Assembly (NCBI RefSeq): GCF_017939705.1
Contig: NZ_JAGKSQ010000001.1
Location: 496,001-560,000 of the forward strand
Length of the DNA: 64,000 nt
Direction: 5' to 3'
Origin: Halalkalibacter suaedae
GTDB lineage: Bacteria; Bacillota; Bacilli; Bacillales; Bacillaceae_D
In this document: positions 20,170 to 30,327 of the stretch, piece by piece
Layout of the letters: the number at the start of each line of letters is the position of its first letter
How positions within the stretch are numbered: the first letter of the stretch is position 1
Notes under the pieces: model-generated
What the model saw: the letters and a program-made list of their open reading frames with translations, nothing else
Database searches by the model: none
What the model was told of the DNA's origin: nothing
Program-made: the position numbers and the translations under genes

Positions 20170-23043
20170 TTAATTATTTTGTAATTCTTTTTCGCGGATG
20201 GTTTCTTCCATTCGTTTGCGGTCTCGTTCTAGGATTGGTTTAAGGTACTTTCCAGTGTAAGAACCCTTGACGTCAGCTACCTCTTCTGGTGTTCCTTGTG
20301 CTACTAGCTTTCCGCCCTTGTCTCCACCTTCTGGGCCAAGGTCAATAATATGATCGACGGTCTTGATCACATCTAAATTGTGTTCAATGACTAAGACCGT
20401 GTCGCCGTTATCTACTAGACGTTGTAATACGGTTAGGAGGCGGTCAATGTCATCGACATGTAGTCCTGTTGTTGGTTCATCAAGAATATAGAGTGTTCTC
20501 CCTGTTGCTCGTTTATGAAGCTGTGAGGCAAGCTTTACTCGCTGTGCTTCACCACCAGATAATGTAGTAGCTGGCTGACCTAAACGAATATAACCAAGAC
20601 CAACATCAACAAGAGTCTGGATTTTACGACTAATCTTCGGGATATTCGAGAAGAAATCTAAGCTTTCTTCAACAGTCATTGCAAGCACATCTGAAATCGC
20701 TTTGCCTTTATATTTAATATCAAGCGTTTCACGATTATACCGTTTTCCTTCACACACTTCACACGGAACATAAACATCTGGCAAAAAGTGCATCTCGATT
20801 TTTAAGATTCCATCACCACGGCACGCCTCACAACGTCCACCTTTAACATTAAAGCTGAAACGACCTTTTTTATAGCCTCGAACTTTCGCTTCATTCGTCA
20901 TTGCAAACACATCACGAATATCATCAAAGACTCCTGTATACGTCGCTGGATTCGAACGAGGCGTTCGACCAATCGGTGATTGATCAATATCTATGACCTT
21001 ATCAATTTCTTCAAGACCGATCATTTCGCCGTGTTGTCCAGGTTTGTCCTTTGCCCGGTGAAGCTTTTGTGCCAATGCTTTGTATACAATCCCATTAATC
21101 AACGTACTTTTTCCTGAGCCCGAGACACCAGTGACGGCAATAAATTGTCCAAGTGGGAATGTGACTGATACATTCTTTAGGTTATTTTCACTCGCTTTTT
21201 TTACAGAAAATGAACGACCAATGGATTCTCTTCTCTTACTTGGAACAGGAATAAACTTCTTCCCAGATAAATATTGCCCCGTTAACGAGTTAGGATCGTT
21301 CATAATCTCCTCTGGCGTGCCTTCAGCCATAATTTGTCCACCATGCACACCAGCTCCAGGACCAATATCAATGATATAGTCTGCTGCCATCATTGTGTCC
21401 TCATCATGTTCGACTACAATTAATGTGTTCCCAAGGTCACGCATATGTTCAAGTGCCTCTATGAGCCTGTCATTATCACGTTGGTGAAGTCCGATTGAAG
21501 GCTCATCAAGAATATAGAGAACCCCCATTAACGAAGATCCAATTTGAGTGGCTAATCGAATCCGTTGTGCCTCTCCTCCTGATAATGTGCCTGCTGCTCG
21601 TCCTAGAGAGAGATAATCAAGACCAACATTAATAAGAAAACCAAGACGGTCATTAATTTCTTTGAAAATTAACCGAGCAATCGCTTGTTCCTTCTCCGTT
21701 AGTTCAAGCCCCTCAAAGAATACCTTCGCATCCTTGACTGATAATGACGCAATTTGTCCAAGATGATGTCCACCGACAAAGACAGCAAGAGCCTCACGCT
21801 TCAACCGGTAGCCTTTGCACGTTGGACAGTGCTTTTGCATCATATAGCCTTCCATTTGCTCCCGTACATAATCAGAGCTTGTTTCATGGTAGCGACGTGA
21901 AATATTGCTAATAACGCCTTCAAACAATACTAGGTTCTCTCGCACTTGACCAAATTCATTTTCATAATGGAAAAAGATCCGTTCAGATCCACTCCCATAT
22001 AGAATTTTATCAAATAAGGCCTCGGGTATTTGTTCAACAGGGATATCCATATTAATTTGATAATGTTCACAAACAGCCTCAAGTAGTTTTGGATAGTATT
22101 GAGAGCTTGTTGGCTCCCATGCAGCAATGGCATGTTCACGCAATGTCTTGGTTCGATCTGGTACGACAAGGTCCACATCGACTTCGAGCTTAGATCCTAG
22201 TCCGTCACATGTTGGACAAGCACCAAAAGGACTATTAAATGAAAACATGCGTGGCTCCAGTGCAGGAATTGAAAATCCACATTCAGGACAAGCGTGATGC
22301 TGACTGAACAGTAATTCCTCATCGTCAATCACATCGACAAGAACTCTTCCATCCGATAGAGCAAGAGCTGCCTCTAAAGAATCAGCCAAACGCGTATGTA
22401 TGCCCTCTTTGATTACAATTCGATCGATCACGACTTCAATGCTATGCTTCTTATTTTTCTCGAGCTCAATCTCATCCGCTACCTCACGCATCTCTCCATC
22501 AACACGAACACGGACATAGCCTTGCTTTTTGACATCTTCAAGCACCTTCACATGCGTCCCTTTGCGACCAGATACTAGTGGTGAAAGGATTTGCATTTTC
22601 GTACGCTCTGGGTATTCAAGCAGGCGATCGACCATTTGCTGGATCGTCTGTGATGAGATTTCAATGCCGTGCTTAGGACAAACCGGTCGGCCCACTCTTG
22701 CATACAATAATCGTAAGTAATCAAAAATTTCAGTTACAGTACCGACGGTTGAGCGAGGGTTTCGACTCGTTGTTTTCTGATCAATTGAGATCGCTGGTGA
22801 CAAACCTTCGATTGCATCGACATCTGGCTTATCCATTTGTCCAAGAAATTGTCTTGCATAGGCAGAGAGAGACTCAACGTAGCGTCGTTGTCCCTCAGCA
22901 TAAATAGTATCAAACGCTAGTGAGGATTTCCCCGAGCCTGACAACCCTGTTAACACAACGAGTTTATCCCTTGGAATCGTTACATCAATATTTTTTAAAT
23001 TGTGGGAACGTGCCCCTTTTACAACGATTTTTTCAAGTGCCAT
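20170..23043 (-). CDS. uvrA: Excinuclease ABC subunit A
   Basis: 957-residue damage-recognition ATPase of nucleotide excision repair. Two ABC modules are complete: Walker A GLSGSGKS at 33-40 and a second [10 protein letters not shown], each followed by LSGGEAQR signatures and a DEP Walker B. Zinc modules CPECGF..CPTC and [12 protein letters not shown] are intact. It starts four bases after the uvrB stop, so uvrBA is an operon. Ends in Asn-rich ELQNN, with its own terminator. Confidence 0.98.
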   Translation of the reverse strand: MALEKIVVKGARSHNLKNIDVTIPRDKLVVLTGLSGSGKSSLAFDTIYAEGQRRYVESLSAYARQFLGQMDKPDVDAIEGLSPAISIDQKTTSRNPRSTVGTVTEIFDYLRLLYARVGRPVCPKHGIEISSQTIQQMVDRLLEYPERTKMQILSPLVSGRKGTHVKVLEDVKKQGYVRVRVDGEMREVADEIELEKNKKHSIEVVIDRIVIKEGIHTRLADSLEAALALSDGRVLVDVIDDEELLFSQHHACPECGFSIPALEPRMFSFNSPFGACPTCDGLGSKLEVDVDLVVPDRTKTLREHAIAAWEPTSSQYYPKLLEAVCEHYQINMDIPVEQIPEALFDKILYGSGSERIFFHYENEFGQVRENLVLFEGVISNISRRYHETSSDYVREQMEGYMMQKHCPTCKGYRLKREALAVFVGGHHLGQIASLSVKDAKVFFEGLELTEKEQAIARLIFKEINDRLGFLINVGLDYLSLGRAAGTLSGGEAQRIRLATQIGSSLMGVLYILDEPSIGLHQRDNDRLIEALEHMRDLGNTLIVVEHDEDTMMAADYIIDIGPGAGVHGGQIMAEGTPEEIMNDPNSLTGQYLSGKKFIPVPSKRRESIGRSFSVKKASENNLKNVSVTFPLGQFIAVTGVSGSGKSTLINGIVYKALAQKLHRAKDKPGQHGEMIGLEEIDKVIDIDQSPIGRTPRSNPATYTGVFDDIRDVFAMTNEAKVRGYKKGRFSFNVKGGRCEACRGDGILKIEMHFLPDVYVPCEVCEGKRYNRETLDIKYKGKAISDVLAMTVEESLDFFSNIPKISRKIQTLVDVGLGYIRLGQPATTLSGGEAQRVKLASQLHKRATGRTLYILDEPTTGLHVDDIDRLLTVLQRLVDNGDTVLVIEHNLDVIKTVDHIIDLGPEGGDKGGKLVAQGTPEEVADVKGSYTGKYLKPILERDRKRMEETIREKELQNN

Positions 23044-23047
23044 TGTT

Positions 23048-25027
23048 TCACCCCTCCGCTTTTAATTCAAGAACAAGATCACGAAGCTCTGCAGCTCGCT
23101 CGAAATTAAGCTCACGTGCCGCTTCCTTCATTTCTTTCTCCATTCGTTCAATCATCGCTTGCTTCTCTTTCTTATTAAGCTTCGTCTTAGGAGTTGAGTA
23201 ACCAAGCTTATCAGTTTCTTCAGCAACTTGAGTTGCTTGAATAACCTCTGGGATTTTCTTTTGAATCGTCATCGGTGTAATTCCGTGCTTCTCATTATGT
23301 GCCTGCTGAATCGTCCGACGTCTTGCCGTTTCATCGAGTGCTAGCTGCATTGATTTTGTAATCTTATCTGCATACATAATGACATGTCCGTTCGAATTAC
23401 GGGCAGCTCGTCCAATCGTCTGAATTAACGAGCGATCTGAACGCAAGAAGCCTTCCTTATCTGCATCCAAAATGGTAACAAGCGAGACCTCTGGTATATC
23501 AAGACCCTCTCGTAATAAGTTAATCCCAATTAATACATCGAATGTCCCCATCCGTAGCTGACGAATAATTTCAATACGTTCTAATGTTTTAATCTCCGAA
23601 TGTAAATAACGAACACGAATGCCAATTTCTTTAAGATAATCAGTCAAATCCTCCGACATTTTTTTCGTTAATGTCGTCACGAGCACTCTTTCATTTTTCT
23701 CGACCCTTGCATGAATTTCACCAATTAAGTCATCAATCTGTCCCTCAATTGGTCGAACATCAATTGTCGGATCAAGCAACCCAGTTGGACGAATGATTTG
23801 CTGAATCATTTCAGGTGTATGCTCCATCTCATAAGGTCCAGGTGTTGCTGAAACATACACTGCTTGACTTACCTTCTGTTCAAATTCAGGAAATTGCAAC
23901 GGTCTGTTATCTAGGGCAGATGGCAAACGAAAGCCATGATTAACAAGAACCTCTTTTCTCGCTCTATCCCCGTTGTACATTCCCCGAACTTGCGGAAGCG
24001 TAACATGAGATTCATCAACAATTAACAGAAAATCCTCTGGAAAGAAGTCAATTAGCGTGTAAGGAGTGGCACCAGCTTCACGCAGAGTCAAGTGGCGCGA
24101 GTAATTTTCAATCCCCGAGCAAAAGCCCATCTCACTCATCATTTCAATATCATAGCGTGTCCGTTGCTCAAGCCGCTGAGCTTCGAGCAGTTTACCTTCC
24201 TCATGCATAACCGCCAAGCGTTCCTCTAGCTCCTGTTCAATATTCGCAATCGCCTTCTTTAATTTTTCTTCACGGGTAACGAAGTGGGATGCCGGGAAAA
24301 TAGCGACATGATTTCGTTCACCTTTAATTTCTCCGGTTAATGCATCAACCTCAGTCATCCGATCGATTTCATCACCAAAAAATTCAACACGAATACACTG
24401 CTCGTCCCTTGATGCGGGGAAAATCTCAACAACATCACCACGAACACGAAACGTCCCGCGAGTAAAGTTAATATCATTTCGATCATATTGAATATCGACA
24501 AGATTACGAAGAAGCTCATTTCGATCCATCTCCATCCCAATTCTTAATGAGACAACAAGATCACGATATTCTTCCGGGTTACCTAAACCATATATACAAG
24601 AAACACTCGCAATAATAATGACATCACTTCGCTCAAACAACGCACTAGTCGCTGAATGTCGTAGCTTATCAATCTCATCATTAATACTCGCATCTTTTTC
24701 TATAAATGTATCAGAACTAGGCACATAGGCCTCAGGTTGATAATAATCATAATAACTAACAAAATACTCTACTGCATTATTAGGAAAGAACTCCTTAAAC
24801 TCACTATAAAGCTGCCCAGCAAGTGTTTTATTATGGGCCATAATAAGCGTCGGCTTATTGACAGCCTGAATCACATTCGACATCGTAAACGTCTTTCCCG
24901 TCCCCGTCGCCCCAAGCAACGTCTGATGCTTCTCGTTCCTCTCAATACCCTCAACAATCTTCCGAATCGCCTCAGGCTGATCCCCCTCAGGCTTATACGG
25001 CGACACAAGCTCAAAAGACTCACCCAA
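23048..25027 (-). CDS. uvrB: Excinuclease ABC subunit B
   Basis: 659-residue helicase-like damage-verification subunit. Walker A GATGTGKT, the damage-probing beta-hairpin [12 protein letters not shown], helicase motif QTIGRAARN and the C-terminal UVR coiled-coil ([20 protein letters not shown]) that docks UvrC are intact. I choose the TTG at 25027 (MGESFELVS), nine bases after GGGAGG; an in-frame TTG nine bases upstream abuts the ribosome site. The promoter may include TATACT at about 25068-25073. Unlike in B. subtilis it is separated from csbA by 970 bp of repeats and a terminator. No LexA box was found by eye. Confidence 0.96.
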   Translation of the reverse strand: MGESFELVSPYKPEGDQPEAIRKIVEGIERNEKHQTLLGATGTGKTFTMSNVIQAVNKPTLIMAHNKTLAGQLYSEFKEFFPNNAVEYFVSYYDYYQPEAYVPSSDTFIEKDASINDEIDKLRHSATSALFERSDVIIIASVSCIYGLGNPEEYRDLVVSLRIGMEMDRNELLRNLVDIQYDRNDINFTRGTFRVRGDVVEIFPASRDEQCIRVEFFGDEIDRMTEVDALTGEIKGERNHVAIFPASHFVTREEKLKKAIANIEQELEERLAVMHEEGKLLEAQRLEQRTRYDIEMMSEMGFCSGIENYSRHLTLREAGATPYTLIDFFPEDFLLIVDESHVTLPQVRGMYNGDRARKEVLVNHGFRLPSALDNRPLQFPEFEQKVSQAVYVSATPGPYEMEHTPEMIQQIIRPTGLLDPTIDVRPIEGQIDDLIGEIHARVEKNERVLVTTLTKKMSEDLTDYLKEIGIRVRYLHSEIKTLERIEIIRQLRMGTFDVLIGINLLREGLDIPEVSLVTILDADKEGFLRSDRSLIQTIGRAARNSNGHVIMYADKITKSMQLALDETARRRTIQQAHNEKHGITPMTIQKKIPEVIQATQVAEETDKLGYSTPKTKLNKKEKQAMIERMEKEMKEAARELNFERAAELRDLVLELKAEG

Positions 25028-25083
25028 CCAAAACAACCTCCCTCACAAACTGTTAATAAGTAGAAATAGTATAACACACTAGA

Positions 25084-25852
25084 AGAACTAGAATCGAGGC
25101 GAGGTGCTTACCTAAAGGACACAAAATATCTCTATCCTCACACAATCATCCTGCGTACGTTGACCGACTCGATCGTAGTTCTTCTTGGACCGCATATAAT
25201 CTTATCTCCGCACACCCCTGTTAAATCCCTTATCCGATAAAGAAAAGCGACTAGCTTTTCCTCCTCTAATTTAACAGGGGCACCGAAGCTGGAACCAAGG
25301 CGAGGTGCTTAAAATAGGAAACATACTTTCGCTATCCTCACACAACCATCCTGCGTACGTTGACCGACTCGATCGTAGTTCTTCTTGGACCGCATAAACT
25401 CCTACTACCGCACACCCCTGTTAACCTAGTAGAACTCGAAGCGGCACGAGGAGCAAATCAAGAGGACACTAACTCTCTATATCCTCTCTAAACCATCATG
25501 CGTACGTTGACCGAGCCGCTCGTTAGTTCTTCTTGGACCGCATAAACTCCTACCACCCTACATTCCTGTTAAATGTTCTTCAATAAAGAAAAGCGACTAG
25601 CTTTTCACCCTCTAATTTAACAGGGGAGCACCTAGTAGAACTCGAAGCGGCACGAGGAGCAAATCAAGAGGACACTAACTCTCTATATCCTCTCTAAACC
25701 ATCATGCGTACGTTGACCGGGCCGCTCGTTAGTTCTTCTTGGACCGCATAAACTCCTACCACCGCACACCCCTGTTAAATCCCTTATCCAATAAAGAAAA
25801 GCGACTAGCTTTTCCTCCTCTAATTTAACAGGGGCGCCGAAGCTAGGAACCA
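25084..25852 (+). repeat. Tandem structured repeat, four units
   Basis: Each unit has a 5' arm starting with AGAACT or GGAAC, an inner AGGA/TCCT pair, the invariant TGCGTACGTTGACC (25152, 25352, 25499, 25705), a 3' arm ending AGTTCTTCTTGGACCGCAT, then CCCCTGTTAAAT and, in units 1, 3 and 4, a 3' hairpin arm TTTAACAGGGG enclosing AAAAGCGACTAGCTTTT. Unit spacings are 200, 147 and 206 bp; unit 2 lacks the last hairpin. The arms differ between units but remain complementary (ATCGAG with CTCGAT; AGCGGC with GCCGCT), as expected of a conserved stem. Strand of transcription is unknown; coordinates are given on the plus strand. Confidence 0.85.
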
Positions 25853-25962
25853 AGACAATCAGCCTACAAAAAACAAGCTATCTCCATCGACTCTATAATT
25901 CATGAAATTTCAAAACCATACCTTTTCACTTCACCTTACTAACCATTCCCCACAACACCCAC

Positions 25963-25994
25963 AAAAAAACAAAAAAGCCGAGTTTCCCCGACTT
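25963..25994 (-). terminator. Rho-independent terminator of csbA
   Basis: On the minus strand AAGTCGGG and CTCGGCTT pair (with G-U) around a GAAA loop, followed by TTTTGTTTTTTTG. It starts within a few bases of the csbA stop. Confidence 0.85.
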
Positions 25995-25997
25995 TTC

Positions 25998-26222
25998 TCA
26001 CATCCCCGGCTTACGCCTTAATTGTTTTCTCGCAACAAACACTCCCAAAACAAGTGAAACAACGGCCAGTACAACATGAAACCATGATTGCATATGAACG
26101 TTTAAGACAAAGATAGCGATCATACATGTTACGATCACTCCACCGAAAACACTAAATGTAACTCTTGTAACAATAATCATTGCCAAAAAAGGAATAACAA
26201 AAGCAAGTAATAATTCCAACAT
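25998..26222 (-). CDS. csbA: CsbA-family membrane protein
   Basis: 74-residue protein with three hydrophobic segments (about 3-18, 20-40 and 46-65) and a basic C-terminus. The PFLAMIIVTRVTFS segment resembles the PF..V..FTRVTF region of B. subtilis CsbA, a small membrane protein of the sigmaB regulon with no known function, which also precedes uvrB. The ATG at 26222 lies five bases after AAGGAG. No sigmaB-type hexamers were seen upstream. Its own terminator now separates it from uvrBA. Confidence 0.78.
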   Translation of the reverse strand: MLELLLAFVIPFLAMIIVTRVTFSVFGGVIVTCMIAIFVLNVHMQSWFHVVLAVVSLVLGVFVARKQLRRKPGM

Positions 26223-26319
26223 GAGAACTCCTTCACACAATCCATCCAATATGTAGATCATACCATTTAATTAGATTATAATCATTTTCCTTCATCTTCA
26301 CCATTATCTTTTCCTGACA

Positions 26320-26370
26320 ATTTTAAAATAAGGACTGAAAATCGGCTTATAAGCTCAATTTCAGCCCTTA
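26320..26370 (-). terminator. Rho-independent terminator of glpQ
   Basis: On the minus strand AAGGGCTGAAAT pairs with ATTTTCAGTCCTT (one bulge) around an inner GCTTATAAGC palindrome, followed by ATTTTAAAA. It lies four bases from the glpQ stop. Confidence 0.75.
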
Positions 26371-26374
26371 CTTT

Positions 26375-27220
26375 TTAATTATCTTTTAACCATGAATTTA
26401 ACCGATCTGGAAAGTTCGTAATGATTCCTGTAACACCCCAATCCATCATTCTACTCATATCTTCCTTTGAGTTAATTGTATAAGGGTGAATCCTTAGTCC
26501 ACGCTCATTCACCTGTTTTACATAGTCCTCATTAATTCTGTTCATATTTACTCCAACACCAATGGCATACGCTTGAACAGCTTCTAATTGTTTCTTTGCT
26601 TTTCGTCCAAGGTTTGGTCGACTAATTAGCTGAATTAGTGGAACTTCCGGCTCCATCTGATGGAATTTTTTTAGGCTTTTTTCGCTAAAAGATTGAACGA
26701 TCGTTTGCTCCTCCAACTTATACGTTCGAATCAAATCGAGCAGTTTTTTTTCAACCCCTTGATTTAATTCTGGCTCTTTTATTTCAATGCAATAATTAAT
26801 ACTCTGGCCAAAACGCTGAAAAACCTCTTCAAGAGTAGGAACCTTAGCTCCTATGTATTCATCGCGTGCATGCTCAGGATATTCCTTATTGAACCATGAG
26901 CCAGCATCTAATTCTTTTATCTGCTTAAGAGTTAAATTATTTACCGACCCCGTTCCATCTGTTGTTCGTTCAACAGTAGAGTCATGCATAACAATTAACG
27001 TTCCTTCCTTACTCGTCTGCAGATCAAGTTCAATGTAATCTGCATCCATTTTTTTGGCAAGGTCAAAAGAAACCATCGTGTGCTCTGGTGCAAGACCCGA
27101 TGCCCCGCGGTGAGCAATCTTCAGCATCTGATTTAACGGAATGGCAGATGAAGGAGAAGGAAAAATCAATGTCAACGCTAAAATGAAACAAACACCTAGG
27201 ATCATATTTTTCTTCGTCAT
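26375..27220 (-). CDS. glpQ: Glycerophosphodiester phosphodiesterase, secreted
   Basis: 281-residue GDPD-family TIM-barrel enzyme that splits glycerophosphodiesters into glycerol 3-phosphate and alcohol; in B. subtilis GlpQ also trims wall teichoic acid. A Sec signal peptide (residues 1-26, ending PSSA) is followed by the HRG motif IAHRGASGLAPEHT with both catalytic histidines (the second in VMHDSTVERTTDG), and metal ligands E and D in YIELDLQ. Full length. It stands alone with its own terminator; GlpQ or a paralogue of the UgpQ type cannot be separated here. Confidence 0.85.
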   Translation of the reverse strand: MTKKNMILGVCFILALTLIFPSPSSAIPLNQMLKIAHRGASGLAPEHTMVSFDLAKKMDADYIELDLQTSKEGTLIVMHDSTVERTTDGTGSVNNLTLKQIKELDAGSWFNKEYPEHARDEYIGAKVPTLEEVFQRFGQSINYCIEIKEPELNQGVEKKLLDLIRTYKLEEQTIVQSFSEKSLKKFHQMEPEVPLIQLISRPNLGRKAKKQLEAVQAYAIGVGVNMNRINEDYVKQVNERGLRIHPYTINSKEDMSRMMDWGVTGIITNFPDRLNSWLKDN

Positions 27221-27313
27221 ATGAATTCACTCCACTTCTACACCAAAATAGTCACTTAGGTTTAAGGTAAACAAATTCATGTATTTTATCCTTCAAATAT
27301 TTTAAAAGCAGAC

Positions 27314-27348
27314 AAAACAAAAAACCTTAAAGGAAAACCCTTTAAGGT
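27314..27348 (-). terminator. Rho-independent terminator of minJ
   Basis: 10-bp stem ACCTTAAAGG/CCTTTAAGGT with a short loop, followed on the minus strand by TTTTTTGTTTTG. It lies a few bases after the minJ stop. Confidence 0.88.
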
Positions 27349-27352
27349 CAAA

Positions 27353-28540
27353 TTAGAATATCGAGTTTTGTAATTCGTGGCCATCTTTGACAAGTAAGAC
27401 TCCAATTTGATGATGCTTCCCGTCATACAAAGCCGTTTGGGCAAAGCGAACTTCACCATCGAAATCCAGCACCTCTAGCTTACAAAAAGCAGAATTAATT
27501 TGTAATGCCTCATAGAAAGCTGTTTCTGAATGGACATACACCCCATTCACCTTGATAATGACTTCCCCAACGAGGAGATTCATTTTTTCGGCAGGGCTAT
27601 CAGGCAGGACTCCAACAACGACACATCCCTTTGGCTGCTTCGTAAAGAAGGCTGGCTGGCTGTCATCATACTTTTTCTCTTTAATCGAGAGTAACTCGCG
27701 TGCAACAATGATTCCGAGTCCGAGGGCGAAAGCAATCATTGGGGCGAAGTAGGTTCCAACAGCTAAAAGAGCAGCAACTAAACCGACCGCAATTACTTTC
27801 AGTCCAGTTGATTGAATCCGGTAACGCGGAATCGTCGAACGAATTGGCTGTTTAAAACCAATTAAAAATGGGATAAGCACGGGCTGCAAATCAACATTAG
27901 CAATTTGTATAACCGGCCAGTATTCAAAGCTAGGAACCATTCCCTCTGGCAAAAATAACACAACAGGAACAATCCATAATCGTTTAGATACATGTAGCCC
28001 AATCCACTTTCCTCGCTTACTCCGCTCTAATCTTGGAGAAGTATAGGTTGCACCATTTGTCCTGATTAATATTCCTTCCCCTATTACTAAAAGAGCCAGT
28101 AAAATCGCAATAACAGTAACAGATGTTGTTGATAATGCTTCAAATACGAGACTAAGAAAGTCAATCGTACCAAGGAAGGGCTCTAAACTATGCAAAATCA
28201 AAATTGCGCCTAAAACATAAGAAGGTGATACGAGACGTGTTTGCAATGTAAGTGCAAACAGCACATACACACATACAAGAACAATAATGAAATTAGGCGT
28301 AATGACTAGCCCAAGGAGAATAGTCACACTTGATAGATAGAGTCCAATTAATAAAGCAGGCAAAAAAGGAATCGTAAAATCTGCTATTTTTCCATAAACA
28401 CGTGTATGAAAGGACCCACGCTCTGCTTTTATCCGTTGAATTGATAGAAAATAAATTAAAATGAATCCTATATACAATAAGGGATTCGCAAAAAAATAAG
28501 CGAAAAAGATACCGATACTCTGTAACAAATCGATCACCAT
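27353..28540 (-). CDS. minJ: MinJ-type division-site selection protein (membrane PDZ protein)
   Basis: 395-residue polytopic membrane protein: about seven or eight hydrophobic helices in residues 5-285 and a C-terminal PDZ domain (about 300-380; GCVVVGVLPDSPAEKMNLLVGEVIIKVNGV). In B. subtilis MinJ bridges DivIVA and MinD to position division. The ATG at 28540 follows AAGGAG by eight bases. The place next to ctpB matches B. subtilis, where minJ lies in the ctpB-ftsEX neighbourhood. Confidence 0.88.
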   Translation of the reverse strand: MVIDLLQSIGIFFAYFFANPLLYIGFILIYFLSIQRIKAERGSFHTRVYGKIADFTIPFLPALLIGLYLSSVTILLGLVITPNFIIVLVCVYVLFALTLQTRLVSPSYVLGAILILHSLEPFLGTIDFLSLVFEALSTTSVTVIAILLALLVIGEGILIRTNGATYTSPRLERSKRGKWIGLHVSKRLWIVPVVLFLPEGMVPSFEYWPVIQIANVDLQPVLIPFLIGFKQPIRSTIPRYRIQSTGLKVIAVGLVAALLAVGTYFAPMIAFALGLGIIVARELLSIKEKKYDDSQPAFFTKQPKGCVVVGVLPDSPAEKMNLLVGEVIIKVNGVYVHSETAFYEALQINSAFCKLEVLDFDGEVRFAQTALYDGKHHQIGVLLVKDGHELQNSIF

Positions 28541-28579
28541 AATATGTACTCCTTCAACCAAAAACCTAGTTTAATTTTC

Positions 28580-28619
28580 AAAAAAGGTACATCCAACGTT
28601 ATTTACGTGGATGTACCTT
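28580..28619 (-). terminator. Rho-independent terminator of ctpB
   Basis: Stem AAGGTACATCCA/TGGATGTACCTT extended by ACGT pairs, then TTTTTTGAAAA on the minus strand. It lies 38 bp after the ctpB stop. Confidence 0.87.
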
Positions 28620-28657
28620 ATATTCGACAATTAGAAAGCCGTTTCCTTTATTCTTTC

Positions 28658-30106
28658 TTAGTTCGTGGCTTGTTTTATAATTAAATCAAGTGCTGCCTGG
28701 AACTGTGCATCGTTTTCTTTATCACGAACATTCTCCACAACGACTTCTTGAATGACACTTGCTGTCTCTTGATCAATTTGACCAGTTACCCCAAGATCAT
28801 TAGCTGCTTGGAATTCTTCAACAGCTTTGACTGTTTGCTCATCAAAATAACCATCTTCACGGCCCGTGTCAAAACCAATTCCTTTCAACATACGTTGAGC
28901 ATTACGAACCTGTTCACCCATTGTATCTAAAGCGAGTGGATCCTCTATTGAAAGAGGTGCTGCATAGAAATAGTCTGGCTGTTTCACTTCAACAGTTGGC
29001 ATAACACCTTCACCGTTTATATCATTTCCACCAGCTGTCAACCACTTGTATACAGAAAGCTTCAATTGACTTCCATCTCCAAGTGCTAATGTTTGTTGAA
29101 CCGTTCCCTTTCCAAAAGTTTGTTCACCAACAACATCATAGTTTCCACCTTCAATTAATGCACCAGCAAGGATTTCGGATGCAGACGCAGAAGACTTATC
29201 AGTGATCCCTACAATCGGATATGATTTGCGTTCTTCAAGGGTAGAAATAACACGCATCTTTTCGCCATTACGATCTTGAATTTGAACAATTGGCTGTTTG
29301 TCAGGAATAATCAACTTACCAATATCCTCAACCTGATCTAAATAACCACCAGGATTACCACGAACATCAATGACTAAGCCTTCCATTCCATCACTCTCTA
29401 AACTTTCTAACGCCTCTTTAAATCGGTCAGCAGTATCAGCAGAGAACGATGAGATTTGAATTAACCCAATGTTTAATGAATCCTTCTCAATCATTTCGTA
29501 ATGGACGGTTTCAATTGGAATCGCATCACGAACGACAGGAATATCGAGTAACTCACTCGAACCAGCCCGTTCAATCGTTAACGTAACCGTTGTTCCTTTT
29601 TCTCCTCTAATTTGCATAACAGCTTCAGATAAAGAAAGTCCCTCTATCGTTTCGCCATCAATCTTCAGAATTTTGTCATTTGGCTGAAGACCCGCTTGCT
29701 CAGCAGGAGATTCTCGCATTGGAGTAACAATCGTCACCTTACCATCAGTCATCATGACCTCTGCCCCAATTCCCTCAAAATGAGAACCAAGTGCTTCAGT
29801 AAACTGATTAGCTTCTTCTTTACTCATATAAACAGAATAAGGATCTTCTAGCGTTTCTAGCATTCCTTTAATTGCTCCTTGAAGCAATTCATCCTCACTT
29901 ACATCATCAACATATTGTTCTTCAATAATAGCAAGTGCCTTCTCAAATTTCTCTGAGAACTCACCTTCTGTCAATGTTCCTCCAGCAACCTCGACAGCTT
30001 CAGGGTCAGGGGTATCACTAGCCATTTGGTCTGATTGAAAATATATAGCAAACGCACCTAACCCAAGAATAACTGCAATAATCATTAGTAACTGTTTCTT
30101 ATTCAA
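28658..30106 (-). CDS. ctpB: C-terminal processing serine protease CtpB (S41)
   Basis: 482-residue S41 protease. N-terminal signal anchor (about 5-22), PDZ domain (about 95-175; FEGIGAEVMM, GLQPNDKILKIDG), catalytic core with the serine in SSASASEILAGAL and lysine in FGKGTVQ, and a C-terminal peptidoglycan-binding domain (about 400-460; AQRMLKGIGFDTGREDGYF). In B. subtilis CtpB cleaves SpoIVFA to trigger pro-sigmaK processing during sporulation. The start is TTG at 30106, nine bases after GGGGAG. The organism is thus probably a spore former. Confidence 0.9.
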   Translation of the reverse strand: MNKKQLLMIIAVILGLGAFAIYFQSDQMASDTPDPEAVEVAGGTLTEGEFSEKFEKALAIIEEQYVDDVSEDELLQGAIKGMLETLEDPYSVYMSKEEANQFTEALGSHFEGIGAEVMMTDGKVTIVTPMRESPAEQAGLQPNDKILKIDGETIEGLSLSEAVMQIRGEKGTTVTLTIERAGSSELLDIPVVRDAIPIETVHYEMIEKDSLNIGLIQISSFSADTADRFKEALESLESDGMEGLVIDVRGNPGGYLDQVEDIGKLIIPDKQPIVQIQDRNGEKMRVISTLEERKSYPIVGITDKSSASASEILAGALIEGGNYDVVGEQTFGKGTVQQTLALGDGSQLKLSVYKWLTAGGNDINGEGVMPTVEVKQPDYFYAAPLSIEDPLALDTMGEQVRNAQRMLKGIGFDTGREDGYFDEQTVKAVEEFQAANDLGVTGQIDQETASVIQEVVVENVRDKENDAQFQAALDLIIKQATN

Positions 30107-30327
30107 GTTTACCAACTCCCCATGTACAGTAAAAGGCACCACACCAATCCACGTGCAATGCCTACCATATCAATTTATCTTATGAATCAATCGTACAAGT
30201 TATGTTACATTTTATATTCTAGTCAAAGTAGTAATAGAAGTCAAAGCATAGTAAATAGGAATATTTACTAGTGTTATCATAAAAACCTTATCGAATGCAA
30301 AACAGACGATAAGGTTTCAAAACAATG

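Larger units (their letters stand above)
25028..25997. other. Repeat-filled intergenic region between uvrB and csbA
   Basis: 970 bp with no credible gene. It holds four tandem units of a structured repeat (25084-25852) and the csbA terminator (25963-25994). Bases 25853-25960 are AT-rich and featureless. Confidence 0.8.

Noticed and set aside
25028-25090. LexA (SOS) box upstream of uvrB
   Set aside because: No CGAACN4GTTCG-like dyad was found by eye on either strand near the start.
25084-25852. Possible CRISPR array
   Set aside because: Repeats are long, the spacings are 147-206 bp, and the segments between invariant parts are themselves homologous; no cas genes nearby.
26222-26300. SigmaB promoter for csbA, expected from B. 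subtilis
   Set aside because: No GTTT-N12-15-GGGTA arrangement is present upstream of the start.
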